Source of the DNA: Vibrio mimicus
Lineage (GTDB): Bacteria > Pseudomonadota > Gammaproteobacteria > Enterobacterales > Vibrionaceae
Direction of reading: 5' to 3'
Length of the DNA stretch: 64,000 nt
Assembly (NCBI RefSeq): GCF_019048845.1
Contig: NZ_CP077426.1
Coordinates: 1,845,501 to 1,909,500, forward strand
A program made the translations under genes and the position numbers. The notes under the pieces are model-generated. The model was given only the letters and a program-made list of their open reading frames with translations. It was not told the origin of the DNA and searched no databases. This document shows positions 1-10,903 of the stretch, in pieces; position 1 is the first letter of the stretch, and the number at the start of each line of letters is the position of its first letter.

Positions 1-2044
<2,044 letters not shown>

Positions 2045-2066
2045 CCTTTACTGTCAGCAAAAACAA

Positions 2067-2089
2067 AGCGGCTCAAACGAGCCGCTTTT
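2067..2089. terminator. Rho-independent terminator between convergent genes
   Basis: An 8-bp GC-rich stem (AGCGGCTC with GAGCCGCT, loop AAAC) is followed by TTTTC on the plus strand and preceded by AAA, so it can end the glucosidase gene and perhaps also the convergent formate dehydrogenase gene. Confidence 0.8.
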
Positions 2090-2115
2090 CTTATGCACAC
2101 AATATTGACCTTTAA

Positions 2116-5100
2116 TTAGTGAGCATCAAGTCGTTCAACTCTGACCGCCGCGACTTTAAACTCAGGGATCTTCGCGTGTGGATCGGTTGCTGTGGTCGTC
2201 AAGCGATTAACTGGCGATTCCACAAAATGGAAAGGAATAAACACCACGCCTTGCTGCATTCGCTTCGTCACAAATGCAGCAATTTCAATCTCTCCGCGGC
2301 GAGTCGTCACTTTCAACATATCCCCATTACCAATGCCTAAGCTTTCCGCATCTTGTACACTGATCATCGCTCTTGGTCCTGCGAGATTATTCAGCCCCTG
2401 CGTTTTGCGCGTCATCGTTCCGGTGTGGAACTGCTCTAACACGCGGCCAGTTGTTAACACCAATGGATACTCATCATCCGGCAACTCGGCTGCATAACGA
2501 AACGGAATCCCCTCCATCTGCCCTTTCCCACGAGTAAACTGCATTTGGTGCATGATGCGTGTTCCAGCCGGATTGTGCTTATTGCTCGGCCACTGCACGC
2601 CTTCACGCGTGATGTTCTCCCACTTCAAACCAGCGTATTGTGGCGTTACGCGAGCAATCTCATTGGTAATATCAGCCACTTGTTGATAGTGCCAATCACC
2701 GCCCATTGCATTGGCAATTTGCTGGATGATCCACCAATCCTCTTTGGCATCACCTGGAGGCTGAACCGCCGCGTTGATGCGCTGTACACGCCGCTCCGTA
2801 TTCGTGAAATGCCCCGTTTTTTCTGCAAACGAGCAAGAAGGCAAAACCACATCGGCATATTGCGCGGTTTCGGTGAGGAAAATGTCCTGCACCACGAGAA
2901 AATCTAGAGCTTGTAGCCCTTCAATCACATGGGCTTGATTAGGATCACTCAGGACCGGATTTTCCCCCATCACATACAAGGCTTTCACTTCTCGACGACA
3001 AGCCGCATCAATAATTTCAGTCAGCGTTAACCCCGGCTCGGTTGGCAAATTTGGCGCTTGCCATTCACGGGCAAATTTTTCTCTCACCAATGGATTGTAG
3101 ACTTTCTGATAACCTGGGTAGTTATTGGGTAGTGCGCCCATATCACACGCGCCCTGCACGTTCGACTGCCCACGTAGAGGGTTAATGCCACCGCCTTCCA
3201 TACCAATGTTGCCACACAGCAGCTGTAGGTTAGCAATTGAACGTACATTATCATGACCAGTGGTGTGCTGGGTGATCCCCATTGAGTAATACACTGCGGT
3301 ACGTTTGGCCGTGCCGATCATACGCGCCATCGCGAAAATATCTTCCGCTTTTACTCCCGTGACCAATGCCACTTTGTCCAACGCATAAGCCGGTGACATC
3401 ACTTCTTGCAACATGGTGTCAAAACCATCCACCCGCTCTTCGATGTACTCTTGGTCGTACCAACCATTTTTGATGATCAGTTGCATCACACCATTGATCA
3501 ACATGACATCTGTACCGGGACGATGCGCCAGATACAGCGCCGCATGGTCAGCCATTGCAATTCGTTTAGGGTCTGCGACTATCAAACGCGCCCCGTGATG
3601 ACGAACCGCTTGTTTAATATGAGAAGCAATCACCGGATGTGCGGCAGAAGTATCAGAACCTATGATAAAAATCACATCTGAGTGTTTAATACTCGGAATG
3701 TCATTGGTCATCGCACCACTGCCCAGTGAGGCTTCTAAGCCCGTGACCGTCGAGGCGTGGCACAACCGAGCACAGTGATCCACATTGTTGCTACCCAGTT
3801 CACGACGAATGAATTTTTGGAAGGCATAGTTATCTTCGTTAGTGGTTTTCGCGGAAGAAAATCCCGCTAACGCTCGGCTACCGAAATCTTGCTTAATCGC
3901 TGTGAATTTTTGCGCAATCAACTGAATAGCGTCATCCCAAGATGCCGGTTGTAACCAACCATCTTTACGGATAAGTGGCGTAGTAAGCCGCTCATCGCTA
4001 GCAATAAAATCAAAGCCATAGCGCCCTTTCACGCACAACATTCCCTCATTAACAGGAGATTGCCCACCCTCCACATAGCGAATTCGGTTGGCAGCTTCAT
4101 CCACATGCAACACCAACTTACAACCCACACCACAGTAGGTACAGATCGTCTCCACCTTGGTCAATGGTGTATCTCGACCTTGTGACTTATCACGAGCATC
4201 GGTCATCGCTCCTACAGGACAAGCCTGCACACAAGCCCCACATTGTACGCAACGAGAATCGCCCATACTGACCCCTTGCCCACCAAAATTTGGACGACAA
4301 TCTGGGCGTACCACGGGGCGGCCTTTTTCGGTCTGCATGAAGCTCAATACCCCTTGCACCGACTGCTCACGACACGCCTGAATACACTGGCCACAACTGA
4401 TGCAGCGGTTGGCATCAAACACAATGAATTCCCCACTGCGATCGACCTGATATTTGTGCCGCGGATCTTGCTGACGTCGCTGTTGCCAATCCTCGTGACT
4501 TGATACCTCTAGCGAATAGGTAAAGTGCTGCTCAGCTTGGTATTCGGTCGCGTAATCACGTAAATCACAGTCGGTATTCGCCTGACAACCACACTCTAAA
4601 CAGCGCGCCGCTTCTGCCATTGCATCCGTGTTGTTAAAACCTAGCTCCACTTCCGCAAAACTTTGCTCGCGCTGCTGAGCCGTGAGTTCCGGCATAATGG
4701 TACGTGCGATCTGCTGTAAATGCGCAAAATGCAGTGGATCCACTTGCTTGAGTTGCTGTTCTTTGCGCGAATTGAATGGCTTAAGTGGCATCGACGCCAT
4801 ATCGCCATGTAAAAAACGATCGATCGCTTGCGCGACTCGCCGCCCATCCGCGACTGCCTCAACCGCTGTGGCTGGGCCACGCCGAAAATCGCCGATACTG
4901 AAAATGTTGCCGCATCCGGTATGCAAAGTTTCTGGATGTACATCGGCGGTGTTCCAACGGGTCAAAGGAATTGTGACATTGTCACCCTCTAGAAAGCTTA
5001 AATCTGCTTGTTGTGAAACAGCGGCGATCACTGTATCAAACGCTTCCGTAAAATATTCGCCCGTGGGCTCAGGTCGGCGCCGACCAGAAGAGTCCGCCGC

Positions 5101-6306
5101 ACCCAATGCCATTTTTTCAAGCGTAACCGAACAGACTCGCCCCTGCTCATCCGCCTGATTCTCAACCGGATTGGTCAAGAAGTGAAACTTCACACCTTCG
5201 TGTTCTGCTTCTTCAATTTCGTAATCTTCTGCCGGCATTTCATCACGAGTTCGGCGGTAAATCAGTGTGGTGTCCGCTCCAGCTCTGACTGCCGTTCGAG
5301 CACAGTCGATCGCGGTATTACCACCACCAATCACGGCGACTTTCTTGCCAGTAACGCAGTTTTGCTCAGTCACAAAATCTTTTAAGTAATCCACACCCAA
5401 ATAGCAGCCTTGCAAATCGCTACCCGGATAATTCATCTCAACCGCTTTTGAAGCCCCTACCGCCAGACACACGGCAGCGTACTCTTGGCTAAGATTGGAT
5501 AAACGTATCTCTTGCCCTAACTTATGATCGGTATGGATCTGCATTCCATTACGACACATCAGCTCAATTTCTTTATCGAGGATCGACTTAGGTAAACGGT
5601 ATTCAGGAATGCCATAGCGCAGCCACCCCCCCGCTTTGGGCATCGCCTCAAATACATCCACATGATAGCCTTCATTGGAGAGGTAATAACCCGCCGTTAA
5701 GCCGCCCGGCCCACTTCCTACCACAGCAATGCGTTGACCTTTATCGGGTTTCTTGGGCGGAACATACGCTTCCTGAGCGGCTAAATCGGCATCCGCAGCG
5801 TGGCGTTTTAATTGGCGAATCGCAATAGGATCATCCACCAACGCCCGTCGACACTCACTTTCACAAAAAGCGGGGCAAACTCGACCAATCGACAGTGGCA
5901 TAGGTAAGGTACGTTTGATCACCTCAATCGCTTTTTGATGATCATTCTGGGCGATGTGATACAGATAAGATTGAATATCGACGCCTGCTGGGCAAGCAGT
6001 CTTGCACGGGGCTTCACAATCTGCATAGTGATCCGCCATGATGTTGTTCAATGCTTTACGGCGATGCTCGGCTAAGGCATCCGAGTGAGTGTTTACAGTT
6101 AGACCATTGTAAACCTCTAATTCACAAGCACGGCGAACCCCACCACTTTCCACTTCAACCACACAAAGATCACAGGCAATTTTCTCACCCGAGCGATTCA
6201 TTCCGCACAGTGATGGAATTTCTTCTCCACACACTTTAGCGGCTTGCAGCAAGGTTTGCCCCGCTTCAACAATTCGGTATTTGCCATTTATGATGATCTG
6301 AATCAT
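2116..6306 (-). CDS. Formate dehydrogenase-like molybdoenzyme fused to a GltD-like flavoprotein module
   Basis: A cytoplasmic fusion of about 1396 residues. Residues ~1-85 are a 2Fe-2S ferredoxin-type domain (CDLC motif). Residues ~90-560 resemble the glutamate synthase small subunit/NADPH-dependent oxidoreductase family, with a cysteine box (DCEAPCKTACPAG), an FAD-binding VVGSGPGG and an NAD(P)-binding VIGGGNTAID. Two 4Fe-4S motifs follow (CISCGQCIQAC and CVQCGACVQAC, ~640-720). The last ~660 residues are a molybdopterin oxidoreductase with the CTYCGVGC cluster; the metal ligand is Cys (CARLCHAS), where E. coli FdhF has selenocysteine. Expected to oxidise formate, or work in reverse, with NAD(P)(H). 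The ATG at 6306 follows a GGGGGA ribosome site and is preferred to an upstream in-frame start. Single gene, no accessory subunits nearby. Confidence 0.85.
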   Translation of the reverse strand: MIQIIINGKYRIVEAGQTLLQAAKVCGEEIPSLCGMNRSGEKIACDLCVVEVESGGVRRACELEVYNGLTVNTHSDALAEHRRKALNNIMADHYADCEAPCKTACPAGVDIQSYLYHIAQNDHQKAIEVIKRTLPMPLSIGRVCPAFCESECRRALVDDPIAIRQLKRHAADADLAAQEAYVPPKKPDKGQRIAVVGSGPGGLTAGYYLSNEGYHVDVFEAMPKAGGWLRYGIPEYRLPKSILDKEIELMCRNGMQIHTDHKLGQEIRLSNLSQEYAAVCLAVGASKAVEMNYPGSDLQGCYLGVDYLKDFVTEQNCVTGKKVAVIGGGNTAIDCARTAVRAGADTTLIYRRTRDEMPAEDYEIEEAEHEGVKFHFLTNPVENQADEQGRVCSVTLEKMALGAADSSGRRRPEPTGEYFTEAFDTVIAAVSQQADLSFLEGDNVTIPLTRWNTADVHPETLHTGCGNIFSIGDFRRGPATAVEAVADGRRVAQAIDRFLHGDMASMPLKPFNSRKEQQLKQVDPLHFAHLQQIARTIMPELTAQQREQSFAEVELGFNNTDAMAEAARCLECGCQANTDCDLRDYATEYQAEQHFTYSLEVSSHEDWQQRRQQDPRHKYQVDRSGEFIVFDANRCISCGQCIQACREQSVQGVLSFMQTEKGRPVVRPDCRPNFGGQGVSMGDSRCVQCGACVQACPVGAMTDARDKSQGRDTPLTKVETICTYCGVGCKLVLHVDEAANRIRYVEGGQSPVNEGMLCVKGRYGFDFIASDERLTTPLIRKDGWLQPASWDDAIQLIAQKFTAIKQDFGSRALAGFSSAKTTNEDNYAFQKFIRRELGSNNVDHCARLCHASTVTGLEASLGSGAMTNDIPSIKHSDVIFIIGSDTSAAHPVIASHIKQAVRHHGARLIVADPKRIAMADHAALYLAHRPGTDVMLINGVMQLIIKNGWYDQEYIEERVDGFDTMLQEVMSPAYALDKVALVTGVKAEDIFAMARMIGTAKRTAVYYSMGITQHTTGHDNVRSIANLQLLCGNIGMEGGGINPLRGQSNVQGACDMGALPNNYPGYQKVYNPLVREKFAREWQAPNLPTEPGLTLTEIIDAACRREVKALYVMGENPVLSDPNQAHVIEGLQALDFLVVQDIFLTETAQYADVVLPSCSFAEKTGHFTNTERRVQRINAAVQPPGDAKEDWWIIQQIANAMGGDWHYQQVADITNEIARVTPQYAGLKWENITREGVQWPSNKHNPAGTRIMHQMQFTRGKGQMEGIPFRYAAELPDDEYPLVLTTGRVLEQFHTGTMTRKTQGLNNLAGPRAMISVQDAESLGIGNGDMLKVTTRRGEIEIAAFVTKRMQQGVVFIPFHFVESPVNRLTTTATDPHAKIPEFKVAAVRVERLDAH

Positions 6307-6586
6307 GCATCCCCCGTTATTTCGCAGCTTCAACGAATCTTTGGCAGCGAAATAGCTGCCTATCGTAGATCTTTTGATTATTCTTTAACCCTATTTAAAT
6401 CAGGGAAATCTTCGTGTGACATCATACCCAATATCCAGATTCTTTGTATGGACTTGGTGGCTATTGTTTGATCTATCAGGGTAAAAAACGGAGGTTTCTT
6501 GGGAAATTTTTGATGATGCCATGAAATAAGGCGGCAGAAGGAAGAAGCCAAGAGGATGATAAAAAGAAAAACAAAATGTGAGTAAA
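6307..6586. other. Intergenic region upstream of the formate dehydrogenase gene
   Basis: About 280 bases between the formate dehydrogenase start and the tRNA terminator. It must hold the promoter for the minus-strand gene, but I see no clear -35/-10 pair and no convincing gene. Confidence 0.5.
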
Positions 6587-6617
6587 CAAAAAGCCCGCTA
6601 CTGAAGCGGGCTTTTTG
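6587..6617 (-). terminator. Terminator of the tRNA-Val transcript
   Basis: Perfect stem AAGCCCGCT with AGCGGGCTT around a short loop, extended by A/T runs on both sides. It lies just downstream of the second tRNA in the direction of transcription. Confidence 0.85.
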
Positions 6618-6626
6618 TTGATAATT

Positions 6627-6703
6627 TGGTGCGTCTAAGTGGAGTCGAACCACCGACCCCCACCATGTCAAGGTGGTGCTCTAACCAACTGAGCTATAGA
6701 CGC
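6627..6703 (-). tRNA. tRNA-Val (anticodon GAC)
   Basis: A 77-nt cloverleaf including an encoded CCA. The anticodon loop is TTGACAT, closed by CCACC/GGTGG. The acceptor stem is GCGTCTA/TAGACGC and the T loop is TTCGACT. It is the downstream member of a tandem pair and matches the E. coli tRNA-Val(GAC) type that reads GUC and GUU. It differs from its neighbour at two acceptor base pairs and one T-loop base. Confidence 0.95.
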
Positions 6704-6724
6704 ATACTGTTTTGCTGTTCCTCA

Positions 6725-6801
6725 TGGTGCGTCCGAGTGGACTCGAACCACCGACCCCCACCATGTCAAGGTGGTGCTCTAACCAACTGAGCTACGGACG
6801 C
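6725..6801 (-). tRNA. tRNA-Val (anticodon GAC), second copy
   Basis: A 77-nt tRNA with encoded CCA, acceptor stem GCGTCCG/CGGACGC, anticodon GAC and T loop TTCGAGT. It is the promoter-proximal copy, separated from the other by 21 bases, and the two are presumably co-transcribed and processed. Confidence 0.95.
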
Positions 6802-6821
6802 ATCGCTTGAGAACGAGGTGG

Positions 6822-6850
6822 ATATTAACGGCAGTTTTTCTGGCGTGCAA
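6822..6850 (-). promoter_or_regulatory. Sigma-70 promoter of the tRNA-Val operon
   Basis: On the minus strand TTGCAC and TAATAT are separated by 17 bases, placing transcription start about 10-15 bases before the first tRNA. Hexamers and spacing are close to consensus, as expected for a stable-RNA promoter. Confidence 0.7.
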
Positions 6851-7074
6851 GCCCAATTTCTTTGTTTTTGAATCGTTTGGCTTTTCCATCATCAGTTTGG
6901 TGTTTTTTTGTTCTTCCAACCCTCTTCTTTACTCATCGACCTGCAAATTTCTCTGCCGTTGAAAGAATTAGAGCGCCGTCTACTTTTGTGATTTGCATTC
7001 AGGATCAAAGTTGATCACCCCATTCAACTCTGTACTATAAACGCTTACGTTTAAGCCCCAGAGAGGGTGAGTGC

Positions 7075-8133
7075 ATGGATGCTAGGCTATTTGACAATAC
7101 ACACACGCTGCGCGCTTCGGTGCTTTGTGGCCTGAGCTTCTTTTGGGCAATCATTGCCAGTTTAATGGCTCTGATCAATTTTTTGTCACGAGTTCACCTT
7201 GAATTGGCATTGATTGAATTAGTCTGCGCTCTTTACTCGCTCTACATCCATACGCTCTCCAAACGACGAGCGCATACCGAAGGGCAAATTCATCTTTATC
7301 TATTTATTCTAACGGGAACAACACTGCTTGCTACCTATCTAAAACCCCTTAGCATGGGCGTATATGTATGGAGCTGTTTCGTACCGATTCTGTTTTATAT
7401 TTTCACCTCAGCGCGCTTTGCTTTCACCACTTCCGCTATTTTCCTCATTCTGCAAAGCGCTACTGTTTATTGGCAGTCACATGATGAACCGGTGATTTCG
7501 TGGTCAGTATTACTCCATCTATGTTTTGCTTATATTGGTATTTGGGTCGTTGCACATGTTTACGAAGATAATCGGCGTAAAATTGAAAACTCCCTACTCT
7601 ATCTAGCTTCACGAGATCCATTAACCAATGCTCACAATAGGTTGTCACTCACCACTTCATTTGAACATTTTGAGAAGTTTAGTGATCAAACTTCGCTGTG
7701 TTTGCTCGTGATTGATTTGGATTATTTCAAATCGATTAACGATCAATACGGCCACGATACGGGTGACAAGGTACTGATCGACACTACACGTTTGCTAACG
7801 CAAGTGGTTGGTGACAACAATCTTTACCGGATCGGAGGCGAAGAGTTTTGCGTAACCTTATTCGATCAATCCTTAACGCAAGCAGAGCGAGTTTGCGAAC
7901 GATTAAGAGCCATCGTCAGCCAGCATTTATTCGCGTATGGGGATAAACGAATTCAACTCACGATCAGTATTGGGGTTTGTGAATATCAGCTGGGAGATCA
8001 ACTCAATGATCTCCTGAAATTTGCTGATATTGAACTTTATAGAGCTAAAAAAGCAGGAAGAAACCAAGTTCGTTTATTCAGACATACACAAGATAAAAGT
8101 GATGTCACCACGCAACAAACGGAAAACGCATAG
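7075..8133 (+). CDS. Membrane-anchored diguanylate cyclase (GGDEF domain)
   Basis: Makes cyclic di-GMP from two GTP. Residues ~12-165 form about five or six hydrophobic segments, a membrane sensor region I cannot assign to a named family. A short linker leads to the GGDEF domain at ~178-340, with the metal-binding DLDYFKSIND segment and the active-site GGEEF at 254-258. The usual inhibitory RxxD site five residues upstream is VGDN here, so product inhibition at that site should be absent. ATG at 7075 follows a GAGAGGG ribosome site. The gene is monocistronic and converges with the DUF2726 gene; their ends abut. Confidence 0.92.
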   Translation: MDARLFDNTHTLRASVLCGLSFFWAIIASLMALINFLSRVHLELALIELVCALYSLYIHTLSKRRAHTEGQIHLYLFILTGTTLLATYLKPLSMGVYVWSCFVPILFYIFTSARFAFTTSAIFLILQSATVYWQSHDEPVISWSVLLHLCFAYIGIWVVAHVYEDNRRKIENSLLYLASRDPLTNAHNRLSLTTSFEHFEKFSDQTSLCLLVIDLDYFKSINDQYGHDTGDKVLIDTTRLLTQVVGDNNLYRIGGEEFCVTLFDQSLTQAERVCERLRAIVSQHLFAYGDKRIQLTISIGVCEYQLGDQLNDLLKFADIELYRAKKAGRNQVRLFRHTQDKSDVTTQQTENA

Positions 8134-8814
8134 CTAGTTGTTATCTGCATTCTCCTCTTCTTCAAATTCGTAAACCACATTGTAGTTTTCAGTGTAAGAA
8201 CAATGCGGCTGTCTGCTGCAAGTGAAAAAACGGCGACCACGATACTCACCTTGCGTAGCGACCTTAATCACCATTGGGCTCCCACAACGTTTACAGAATC
8301 TCACTTCTTGCTCTGCTTGAATTAAATCAATATGAGCAGCCAATAGTCGTCTAAGTTTACCGACTTGGTAACTCATTCGGATATTGGTTCCTATCAGTGG
8401 AATATTGGCTGATTTACACACATGAAGCAGTAGTTTCTCACGCTCTACTTTGCCTTTTTGCAGCTCTCTACCATCATCCAACTCAATAACAGCTCTCGGC
8501 TCAAGTGTTCTGGCATCACAAACCAAAAAATCAAAATAGCTTTTCGAGATCTTGTTATAAGCAATGAACCAGTGTTTTTTGTTCGCCACTTTGCTCGGAG
8601 TGATCACGTTCGTCATATTCACTTTCGCCAATACGACTCCATGATCCCCTACTGCGCTCACTAACGCATTGTAAAAAGCGCTCTCTTTCATATCCAGCAG
8701 CGGGCCTTTCTTTTTATAGGCGTACTCTTTGGTATCGTCGTGACGAATCACATACTTCTGAATAACAAAGAAAAATAGCACTAACAGTATGACGACAATA
8801 AAGATTTCAAGCAT
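8134..8814 (-). CDS. DUF2726 domain protein with C-terminal zinc ribbon
   Basis: Function unknown. The N-terminus is one membrane segment (residues ~1-20). Residues ~40-165 are the DUF2726 domain, distantly nuclease-like, with the D-D-G-R-E-L-Q-KGKVERE stretch typical of the family. The C-terminus is a topoisomerase-type zinc ribbon with CKRCG and, after ~20 residues, CSRQPHC, suggesting nucleic-acid contact. I chose the ATG at 8814 over an upstream TTG at 8847 because the membrane segment starts there, although no strong ribosome site precedes it. No operon partner. Confidence 0.75.
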   Translation of the reverse strand: MLEIFIVVILLVLFFFVIQKYVIRHDDTKEYAYKKKGPLLDMKESAFYNALVSAVGDHGVVLAKVNMTNVITPSKVANKKHWFIAYNKISKSYFDFLVCDARTLEPRAVIELDDGRELQKGKVEREKLLLHVCKSANIPLIGTNIRMSYQVGKLRRLLAAHIDLIQAEQEVRFCKRCGSPMVIKVATQGEYRGRRFFTCSRQPHCSYTENYNVVYEFEEEENADNN

Positions 8815-9032
8815 AAGCCATGAACCACACAAAAGAAGAGGTGCCAAAACCTCATAGGTGCCCGCAAATTACTGCAGGTCGAGCAACCCTAAAGGTCGAT
8901 ATTAACGATGATTTATCATAGATAACTGATGTTTTACCGAAAGGCCAGTTTGACTTGATGATTTTGTGCGGAAAATAAATGAGTTACCCCAGGATAGAGC
9001 ACATTTTAGCGGTGCAAAGACTCAATTTGATA

Positions 9033-9055
9033 AAAGTGGAGCTAAGCTCCACTTT
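9033..9055 (-). terminator. Terminator after cheV
   Basis: Ten-bp perfect stem AAAGTGGAGC with GCTCCACTTT around a 3-base loop. The minus-strand transcript ends in TTTTA, just past the cheV stop codon. Confidence 0.75.
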
Positions 9056-9056
9056 C

Positions 9057-10034
9057 TTAAAGATTCAGAACATATTTATCCATCATAGACACCATTCTGC
9101 CGATCTCAGGCTTAGTGATCGTGTCATTAGCCCCCAAAGCTAATGCTTTGGCTCGGTTATCTTCACTCATCAAAGAAGAGAACATAACAATTGGCATTTC
9201 CTTGTATGCTTCGTCATCGCGCAGTCGTTTTAGTAAGTGCATACCGTCCATACGAGGCATTTCAACATCCGTTACCACAGCGTCAACAAGCTCACTTACT
9301 GGAATATTTTCGTCTTTCGCTGTTTGTTTTATTTCCATCAGTTTTTCGTACGCCTCACCACCATCTTTACAAGCAATGATGTTATAACCGGCAGAGCTAA
9401 GCGTGTCTTGAATCAAACTACGGATAAAGGCTGAGTCATCCACAACCATAACGGTTTTCGCGTTACGTTTAGTGACCATACGCTGATTCAGGTCGACTTT
9501 TCTATCTACCGTCACATCGTATTTTTCCATGCTCAATTCAGGGTTGATGTCGGCAATAATCTTCTCAAAATCGAGGATCATGATCAGCTTGGTATCTTGA
9601 CGCACGACCGCAACCACACAGTCTTGCTCTCCCGCCTCAAGGAATTGACTTGGGGATTCCACATCATTCCAAGAGATACGGTGAATACGGCTGATACTGT
9701 CGATTAGAAAGCCGTTTGTCATCCGGTTGAAATCCGTCACTATCACATACTTCTTACTGATATCTGTCGACGTTGGAACACCCAACCACCCAGCTAAGTC
9801 AACCAATGGCGTTAAAATTTCCCGTGAAGAGAACACGCCAATCATATGCGGTTGTGCATTCGGGTAATCGGTGGTTTCCGGAACTCGGATAACTTCGCGA
9901 ACTTTTGCAACGTTTATCCCGTAATAACAGGTTTTGGTTCGCCCGTTGGGCAGCACTTTTTCAAGATGAAATTCGATGATCTCTAACTCGTTAGTGCCGC
10001 TTTCAGTCAAAATTGTACTGCTTGGATTGTTCAT
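9057..10034 (-). CDS. cheV: Chemotaxis coupling protein CheV
   Basis: Couples chemoreceptors to CheA, with phosphorylation-dependent adaptation. Residues ~15-165 are a CheW-like domain. Residues ~185-320 are a receiver domain with VVDDSAFIRS, the phospho-acceptor in AVVTDVEMPRMDG, and a conserved Lys near the C-terminus (TKPEIG). The length (325 aa) is normal for CheV. The ATG at 10034 has a GAGAAG site about 10 bases upstream and is preferred to a GTG at 10043. It lies 24 bases after a solute-binding protein gene on the same strand, so the two are probably one transcript, which may link a ligand sensor to chemotaxis. Vibrios carry several CheV paralogues; which one this is cannot be said. 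Confidence 0.9.
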   Translation of the reverse strand: MNNPSSTILTESGTNELEIIEFHLEKVLPNGRTKTCYYGINVAKVREVIRVPETTDYPNAQPHMIGVFSSREILTPLVDLAGWLGVPTSTDISKKYVIVTDFNRMTNGFLIDSISRIHRISWNDVESPSQFLEAGEQDCVVAVVRQDTKLIMILDFEKIIADINPELSMEKYDVTVDRKVDLNQRMVTKRNAKTVMVVDDSAFIRSLIQDTLSSAGYNIIACKDGGEAYEKLMEIKQTAKDENIPVSELVDAVVTDVEMPRMDGMHLLKRLRDDEAYKEMPIVMFSSLMSEDNRAKALALGANDTITKPEIGRMVSMMDKYVLNL

Positions 10035-10058
10035 AATCGTCACATCTTCTCGGGATGG

Positions 10059-10838
10059 TTATTGATATTTATTCAGTATGGCTTGGTAGCGATTTACTCC
10101 GCTTTCATCAACACTCGTTTTCACAAGTTCGATGCCTCTTTGTAAATCATCCAATACTGACTTATCTATATTTTTGTTAAATGCATAATACAGTGAACCT
10201 TGCATTAAAACGTACACAGTTTCAAATTCTTCGAGCGGAAAACGCTCTTGACTCATCAACCAAAGCGCAGTTCTCTCATCGTAAGCGAGTAAATCAATGC
10301 GCCGTTTTAGCAATTGCTCCGCCAAACTTTTGAAGGTTGAACCTTCAACCATCGACTCCCTTGGTACACCAAACTGCAACAGTTGTTGCTCACCGATATC
10401 ATCACGGATCACACCAACTCGATATTTGCCTATCTCTATTGGGTCGTTGACTTTGATATGGCTCGATTTACGTGCCAACACCACTACCTTTATATCGGCA
10501 ATCGGTCCCACCCAGTTAAATAAATTTTCACGATGTGCCGTACGAGTCGTTGAAAAAAGGGCAGCATCGGGCTTTAACAGCGCAGAGCGATAAGAGCGCG
10601 GCCAAGGTTGCACCAAAATCTGCTCAGCGCTTAGATTTACATCCACGGCAGCAGCGGCTTGTTGCAGTAAGTCCACAGCAATACCAGTGGGCTTACCATC
10701 TTGTGAAAAATTTAACGGAGGATAATTCTCCGTATAGTAGGTGAGCGACTCCAACCCTTGTTGGGCGTAAACGCTAGCCGTTAGATTTAACCCAAGAACA
10801 ACACCGAGCACTGCTGTCAAACAAAAACGCCACTGCAT
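10059..10838 (-). CDS. Periplasmic solute-binding protein, family 3 (amino-acid type)
   Basis: A secreted protein with a clear signal peptide (residues 1-25, cleavage after SVYA). The body is a type II periplasmic binding domain (TYYTENYPPLNFSQDGKPTGIAVDLLQ), the fold used for amino acids and small acids. At 259 residues it is a full single-domain protein, with no ABC permease or ATPase nearby. Position between a CitB-like regulator (65 bp upstream) and cheV (24 bp downstream) suggests a sensory rather than transport role. Ligand unknown. Confidence 0.8.
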   Translation of the reverse strand: MQWRFCLTAVLGVVLGLNLTASVYAQQGLESLTYYTENYPPLNFSQDGKPTGIAVDLLQQAAAAVDVNLSAEQILVQPWPRSYRSALLKPDAALFSTTRTAHRENLFNWVGPIADIKVVVLARKSSHIKVNDPIEIGKYRVGVIRDDIGEQQLLQFGVPRESMVEGSTFKSLAEQLLKRRIDLLAYDERTALWLMSQERFPLEEFETVYVLMQGSLYYAFNKNIDKSVLDDLQRGIELVKTSVDESGVNRYQAILNKYQ

Positions 10839-10903
10839 CTGTCGACCCCATCACATTCGTGTAATCTGTTTAAACTTTAGATGCAGTTGTTCAATCCGTC
10901 TAA

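Noticed and set aside
6587..6801. tRNA pair considered as an integration site of a genomic island
   Set aside because: No integrase gene, no duplicated tRNA 3' end flanking a block, and neighbouring genes look like ordinary chromosome.
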